Shown here one piece after another: positions 1 to 4,300 of a DNA stretch of 5,986 nucleotides. Each line of letters starts with the position of its first letter. Position 1 is the first letter of the stretch. The notes beneath the pieces are model-generated. The model saw only the letters and a program-made list of their open reading frames with translations, was not told the DNA's origin and searched no databases. A program made the translations under genes and the position numbers. Source of the DNA: Chloroflexota bacterium (GTDB taxonomy: Bacteria; Chloroflexota; Anaerolineae; B4-G1; SLSP01); contig JAAAOZ010000016.1 in the NCBI GenBank assembly GCA_009908585.1, positions 1 to 5,986 on the forward strand. The letters run 5' to 3'.

Positions 1-360
1 AAAGAGCACGAGCGCCTGGGCATCTGCTTCGACACCTGCCACGTCTTCGCGGCCGGCTACGACCTGCGTACCAAGGCAGGCTACGAAGCGACGATGACAG
101 CCTGCGATCAAGCGCTGGGCTTGGATCGGTTGCAGGTCGTGCATCTCAACGACAGTCGCCATCCCCTGGGCAGCCACAAGGATCGGCACGCTCACATCGG
201 AGAGGGAAAACTTGGCGCCGCTGCATTTGGACACCTGCTCAACGATCCTCGCTTGGCGCAGATCCCCGGCATTTTGGAGACGCCCAAGGGGAAGGACGCG
301 GTCAAGGACCGTGAGAACCTGGCGACGTTGCGGTCACTGATCAAAAGGGAAGCATTGTAA
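1..360 (+). CDS. nfo: Endonuclease IV (deoxyribonuclease IV, AP endonuclease), 3' part
   Basis: Endonuclease IV is a zinc-dependent TIM-barrel enzyme of cytoplasmic base-excision repair. It cuts the DNA backbone 5' of abasic sites and trims blocked 3' ends. The frame is open from the left edge to a TAA at 358-360, leaving 119 residues. Family signatures are visible in order: GICFDTCHVFAAGYDLRT (residues 7-24), VVHLNDS (46-52), GSHKDRHAHIGEG (57-69) and LETPK (92-96). With an offset of 168, Asp11, His14, His48, Asp61, His63 and Glu93 fall exactly on E. coli Nfo ligands Asp179, His182, His216, Asp229, His231 and Glu261. There are therefore no indels in this half and the metal site looks intact. 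The predicted full length of about 287 residues is normal for the family (E. coli 285). The N-terminal 168 or so residues and the start lie outside the window. A Met at nt 94 is internal and is not the start. The gene converges on the small minus-strand gene and shares a terminator with it. Confidence 0.97.
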   Translation, partial: KEHERLGICFDTCHVFAAGYDLRTKAGYEATMTACDQALGLDRLQVVHLNDSRHPLGSHKDRHAHIGEGKLGAAAFGHLLNDPRLAQIPGILETPKGKDAVKDRENLATLRSLIKREAL

Positions 361-478
361 AAAAGCTGGCCATCTTCTTCATCGCTTCGCCTACCGGGCA
401 TCAAAAAAGGCAAACGAAGCAATTCCAATCCAGGGCACCCAGAACAGTTTTCCCAGTCAATTTGCCTCAAATTCCCAA

Positions 479-517
479 AAAGCCGACATCTCATTTAATA
501 GATGAGATGCCGGCTTT
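479..517. terminator. Bidirectional intrinsic terminator between convergent genes
   Basis: The arms 479-494 and 502-517 form a 16-position stem around a 7-nt loop (495-501). Read on the minus strand the stem is fully paired with one G-U wobble, and it is followed by a run of five T (complement of 477-481). Read on the plus strand the same position is an A-C mismatch and the T run is only three before AATT. It should therefore serve the small minus-strand gene best (stop at 549-551, about 32 nt away) and stop nfo transcription more weakly. Confidence 0.8.
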
Positions 518-548
518 AATTGTTTGAGCTTTGAGCTTTTGAATCACG

Positions 549-857
549 TTACAACTGGAAACTCCCCCGCGCAGGGACGACCTTCTGTCGATATCCCATA
601 ATGAATTTGGATAATTCCTTGCGCATTCTTACCCACAACTCGGATTCTAAAAATTGCTCCAACGTCTGCAAATCCGCTGTAACGAAACCCATCCGCACCT
701 GGGGCCAGTTGCCATAGACGGTGTACCAGGCCTCGGTGAGTTGTAGCCCGCCGTGTTGTAAATTGGTCGGGAATTCCTGGGTGATGAAGTCGAAATACGG
801 CTCTTCCTGCCCCGGCTTGATATCCCACATCATCAGCAATTTCACTGGCTTGCTCAC
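549..857 (-). CDS. Small conserved hypothetical protein, probable NIPSNAP/ABM-like dimeric alpha/beta-barrel fold
   Basis: This protein of about 102 residues has no function I can name. It begins MSKPVKLLMMWDIKPGQEE and ends in VPARGSFQL. The pattern is a beta strand (KLLMMWDIKPG), a helix (EEPYFDFITQEF), a strand with aromatics (LTEAWYTVYGNWPQ), a strand (RMGFVTADL), a helix (QTLEQFLESELWVRMRKELSKFI), then a short tail. That order and length match ferredoxin-like dimeric alpha/beta-barrel proteins such as NIPSNAP or antibiotic-biosynthesis-monooxygenase relatives; this is a fold inference. It has no signal peptide, membrane segment or cysteine and is probably cytoplasmic. The GTG at 855-857 is chosen because GGAG (865-868) lies 7 nt upstream. 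A GTG at 873-875 would add six residues (108 aa) but has no clear ribosome binding site; a third GTG at 843-845 would start at KLLMMWD. It resembles hypothetical proteins I recall from Chloroflexota. An out-of-frame 94-residue reading (544-828) is a shadow. Confidence 0.8.
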   Translation of the reverse strand: MSKPVKLLMMWDIKPGQEEPYFDFITQEFPTNLQHGGLQLTEAWYTVYGNWPQVRMGFVTADLQTLEQFLESELWVRMRKELSKFIMGYRQKVVPARGSFQL

Positions 858-864
858 AACTTCA

Positions 865-868
865 CTCC
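865..868 (-). promoter_or_regulatory. Ribosome binding site GGAG of the small hypothetical gene
   Basis: Minus-strand TGGAGTGAAGTTGTG places GGAG seven nucleotides before the GTG at 855-857. No comparable purine-rich stretch precedes the GTG at 873-875, so this site decides the start. Confidence 0.55.
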
Positions 869-913
869 ATTTCACATAACGAAAACGAACCTGTGGTCAT
901 CCTCTCAAAAATA

Positions 914-942
914 AGTCTATCACAACCCAGCCCGTTTAGCAA
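914..942 (-). promoter_or_regulatory. Candidate sigma-70-type promoter of the small hypothetical gene
   Basis: On the minus strand TTGCTA (complement of 937-942) and TAGACT (complement of 914-919) are separated by exactly 17 nt. Each matches four of six consensus bases. Transcription would start near 907 and give a leader of about 50 nt. The -35 box lies just beside the left arm of the inverted repeat at 946. The sequence match is weak, so this is only a candidate. Confidence 0.3.
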
Positions 943-945
943 ATG

Positions 946-1040
946 GGTGCGGTTTGTGTTTTGGAAAGCACGAGGCATTACGCAATATGACTCCTTTGAG
1001 AAATATGATGCCCTCCCCCCAAAAAGACACAAACCGCACC
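946..1040. repeat. 14-bp inverted repeat closing an imperfect hairpin of about 95 nt
   Basis: GGTGCGGTTTGTGT at 946-959 is perfectly complementary to ACACAAACCGCACC at 1027-1040. Pairing continues inward through T960-G1026, TT/AA and GG/CC with an A-rich bulge. A second short stem joins GAGGCAT (972-978) with ATGCCCTC (1008-1015). Outside the repeat, CCCAG (926-930) is complementary to CTGGG (1040-1044). The element could be a small palindromic repeat (MITE- or REP-like), a cruciform, or a structured RNA. No target-site duplication is evident. It does not look like a terminator, because the arms are 67 nt apart and no T tract follows. Confidence 0.6.
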
Positions 1041-1137
1041 TGGGCAGTTTTGTCTCACTTGATGAAGAAAAAGATAAGAATAGGAAGCCAAAACGTTCTC
1101 TGCCTCTGATTAACCCCTGCTGGCAGGAAGACTAAAG

Positions 1138-1217
1138 AACCTTAGTAAGGATATGAAATTCCTTAGTAAGGTTTGTCCTAAACCTTACTAAGGATTGCCT
1201 CAAACCTTACTAAGGTT
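1138..1217. repeat. Array of four near-palindromic CCTTA(G/C)TAAGG units at 21-22 bp spacing
   Basis: Exact 11-mers lie at 1140-1150 and 1161-1171 (centre G), and at 1183-1193 and 1205-1215 (centre C). Each unit is a palindrome apart from its central base. Start-to-start spacing is 21, 22 and 22 bp, about two helical turns, so all four face the same side of the DNA. Units 1-2 and 3-4 are mutual reverse complements. Units 2 and 3 with flanks (1160-1174 and 1180-1194) form a perfect 15-bp hairpin with a GTCCT loop; units 1 and 4 can pair outside it. TACTAGG at 1229-1235 may be a decayed fifth unit in phase (21 bp). No T tract follows on either strand, so this is not an ordinary terminator. An operator array for a dimeric regulator, or an intergenic REP/BIME-like element, are the main options. 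Confidence 0.85.
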
Positions 1218-1233
1218 TTGAGAGATGCTACTA

Positions 1234-1249
1234 GGAATCCAGAGATTCC
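1234..1249. repeat. Small inverted repeat GGAATC-CAGA-GATTCC
   Basis: A six-base perfect stem with a four-base loop lies between the palindrome array and the terminator of the giant gene. It overlaps the end of the possible fifth array unit. No T tract follows it. It may be chance or part of the same structured region. Confidence 0.35.
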
Positions 1250-1268
1250 CTTCATTCAATAGAGACGT

Positions 1269-1300
1269 AAAAAGGCTGGGAGGGGCAACCTCCCAGCCTT
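1269..1300 (-). terminator. Intrinsic terminator of the giant DUF11 gene
   Basis: A perfect 12-bp GC-rich stem (1272-1283 with 1289-1300) closes a five-base loop (1284-1288). On the minus strand it is followed by five T (complement of 1269-1273). It lies 22 nt downstream of the giant gene's TAA (1323-1325). In the plus direction the stem is followed by GATTTC, a poor tract. It separates this gene's transcript from the small gene further left. Confidence 0.9.
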
Positions 1301-1322
1301 GATTTCTCTGCTACTGTACAGC

Positions 1323-4300
1323 TTACTGCTTGACCACCAGCGGCAGGAAGACTTTGTTGCTCGCCTCGGTGATCTCGAAGGTGACAGGTACGGGGATGTC
1401 CGCGCCGCCACCCGTGATGATGATGTCGGCGACAAGGGAGACGAAGGTTTCGGATCCTAGATCGACAGCTTGAGCATCGAAGGTCACCGTCAGTACACTT
1501 TGTGCCCCAGCCTGGATGGTGCCGCTAATGGGCGTTACCTCCAACCAATCGACGGTCGGCGCGATCGCGACCGTCCAGTTCACCGCTGTTGTACCTCCAT
1601 TGGTGAGGGTCAGCGGGCGAGTAAACGCGGCGGCACCTGCATTGGTACTCTCGGCGAAGGCATCAGGTGTGACGTTGAGTTCAGTATCAGCTTCGACGGT
1701 GAAGGTCACCGGGACCGTCACATCAACATCGTTACTCGTGACGATGATATCGCTGGTGTGCTCACCTGCGGTCAGCCCAGCGGCGATATGCATCACCACC
1801 TGGGCGGCCTCGCCCGGCAACAGCGCTCCCGACGTAATCGGCGATTGCACTGAGAGCCACGCGGCCGCAGGGTCTGCGACTTCCCAGTTCAAGCGATCGG
1901 TCGCCGCAGTGGTGTTGGAGATGGTGAAGGTCTTGGTGAAGGCCGTGTATCCCTCCAACTCGGATTCCGTGATGGCCGCAGGCGTAACATCGACCTCCGG
2001 CTCACCGGTGACTGTAATGACCGTCGTCGCGACGGCCTCACCGGCAACATTGGTCGCAGTCATCACCACGGTGTAGGTGCCGCTGAGGTTGTAAGTGGTG
2101 GTGATCGCATTGTTGAATCCTGGGTCCTTTCCAAAAGCAGTTTGCCCATTCCCAAAATCCCAATCTAGCGTCACTGGCTCAGTTCCAGCCCCAACCTCCC
2201 CGAAAAGCTCAACCACTTGAGGCGCCTCATAAGGTGGAGGAGTATCTGGGCTAAGAATGTTGATCGCAAGATTACTAGGCGGTTCGCCCCCGATGATCAG
2301 CGGGGTGCCCTCTTGCCATCCGGTTTCTTGTGTGTAAGCCCACGGCGTATTCGAGATGGAGGGATCCCCCGTCATCCCACTGAGTTGCACGACGATGTAA
2401 ACCAAGCCGCTGTTATCCGCCTGATCTAGATCATCCACCGAGCAGCGAATCGTACCGCCGGTCGTGCCATCAAAGTCGTGGGTATGGGTACAACCTGGCG
2501 CCTCAATGGCTTCGAGGTGATTGGCATCCAGGATATCTGAGATGACGATGCTGTGCAATAGGCCCCCACCGACGTTGGTGTAATGGATGGTGTACGTCAG
2601 AAGATCGTTTGTGTTCAGCGTGGTGTAATCGGCCGTCTTGCTCACCGCGATCGCGTGATCATTGATCATCGCATCCAGCGGATAGGCATAGATAGTTTCG
2701 GCGTCTGTATCACCGTCTTGAATGCGATCCGAGTAGATGGTGATGTCGCCAGCGTCAAACGTGACCAATGAGCCGTCAGCCACATCGTTCGCCTCGACGA
2801 TCAAGCTCAAGGCGCCCTCTTCGCCAGGATCAAGATTGCCCACATCCCAAGTGACGGTGTCGCCGTCGAGGGTGCCGCCACTCTTATGACTCACGACCTC
2901 GGTGGGCAGGGTTGCTTCCACGACGACGTTCAACGCCTCGGCGGTGCCGCGATTCTTGTAGGTGAATTGATATCGGATGGTATCCTCTGGCGCCACGTTG
3001 TTGTGTGGCGGCTGATTGACCATCGCCAACGACTGGGTTAGGGTAAATCGCGGGCGCGAAATGCGCGTGACGAAATCTACCGTGCCGGGTCGATAAGGTA
3101 CCTCACCAACCGAAGAATCGCTGGCGGTGGTGTTAGTAATCCACATCCCTTCATCGGCCGGATCTGTGCTGACCGTTCCCCAGACCTCAAGAGTTCCGGT
3201 ACTTTCAACGGGATTCAACACATCGTCACTCTGCACCCACGACACCACTCCAGCGTTATGTTCACAGACCCAATCACCGGGTTCTGAACACCCCACGAAA
3301 TCCAACTCCGAGGGCAACGTATCCGTGATGACCGGCCCAGTAAACGTTCCAGCCGTATTCGTGTAGGAGATGCGATAGCGTACTTCTCGACCTGGGAACG
3401 CGATGACATCATTCAGCAAAGTCTTGTAGGTCTCAACACTCGCAGCCCACAGATCGTGCTTGGCCATGGGCACCTTATTCACTTGGTCACAGGAAATTGC
3501 CACGAAGTTCTCGTAGTTATCCGAAAGCGTACCAATTTCAATTTGCAGGTCTGGTATACTAATCGCCTCACCAGGAGCAATATCAAAATTGTTATAGGCG
3601 GGAATGGGATTAGCCGAATTCTCACCGGCACCGACTCTCACCCAATCGTTATTAGCCGTATCCCACACCAAGTTCGCATCCCAGGTATCTGTCAGAATGC
3701 AGTTCGTCGCCGTCAGGTCCCCGCTGTTGACCAATTCAAAGCTATATTTATAGCCCGTACCCGCCACTTCTGGCGCAACCTCGATGCTAGCAGTTTTATT
3801 GAACGGATCGAATCTCGGGCGCAACAGATCGGTCATCAAGCTATCCGAATCAGAATCTGCGCCAGGACTTTCGACGGTCACATTGGACATCAAATCTTCC
3901 AGAGCGTAGGGCAACGGTTCATCCACCAGGACCGCGATCTCTAGCGTGCGGGAAATACCACCTGGATCAACAGAGGAATCCACAAAGGCGGTGGGGCTAA
4001 CCTCACTCAGCGTGCCAACCGAGTCCACGACGGAGCTGTAGGTCACGTGGTCGTCGTAATCAAAGGTGAAAGTGTAAGGTTTCGCAGCCGAGCCAGTGTT
4101 GGTGTAGTAGATGGTATAGATCAAGGTCTCACCGGCATACGTCTGCGTCACCGGCGAGGTCAAATCAAGCGAAGGACGCGCCACCTCGACCGGCGTCCTC
4201 AGCGTATCTGTGGCCGGCGGCGTCTGCGCCGAGTTCCACGTCAACGTATTGGTCAACTCGTAAACCCCTTGGAGCACCGCCTCCACCTGCGTTGTGAAGG

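Noticed and set aside
384..420. Hairpin GCTTCGCC / GGC-AAA-CGAAGC downstream of nfo
   Set aside because: The stem is short and interrupted by an AAA bulge, with no T tract after it. I cannot distinguish it from chance pairing.
192..494. Minus-strand open frame of 100 codons over the end of nfo
   Set aside because: It is antisense to a well-conserved endonuclease IV sequence, and its start lies inside the terminator stem.
893..1135. Plus-strand open frame of 80 codons in the intergenic region
   Set aside because: It starts at a GTG without a ribosome binding site, its composition is not protein-like, and it runs through both arms of the inverted repeat at 946-1040. The region is better explained as non-coding structure.
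1160..1194. Intrinsic terminator formed by units 2 and 3 of the palindrome array
   Set aside because: The 15-bp hairpin is strong but AT-containing, and no T tract follows on either strand. The giant gene already has a canonical terminator at 1269-1300.
1138..1217. CRISPR array
   Set aside because: The repeated units are only 11 bp with about 10-11 bp between them, are nearly self-palindromic, and invert their centre base half way. Neither unit length nor spacer length fits CRISPR, and no cas gene is present.
1516..2076. Plus-strand open frame of 186 codons opposite the BACON/PKD part of the giant gene
   Set aside because: Its low-complexity V/T/S/A-rich translation is the antisense of beta-strand-rich coding DNA on the minus strand. 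It has no ribosome binding site and no recognisable motif. The other plus-strand frames within 1323-5986 (for example 3456-3944, 4047-4544 and 5043-5570) are rejected for the same reason.
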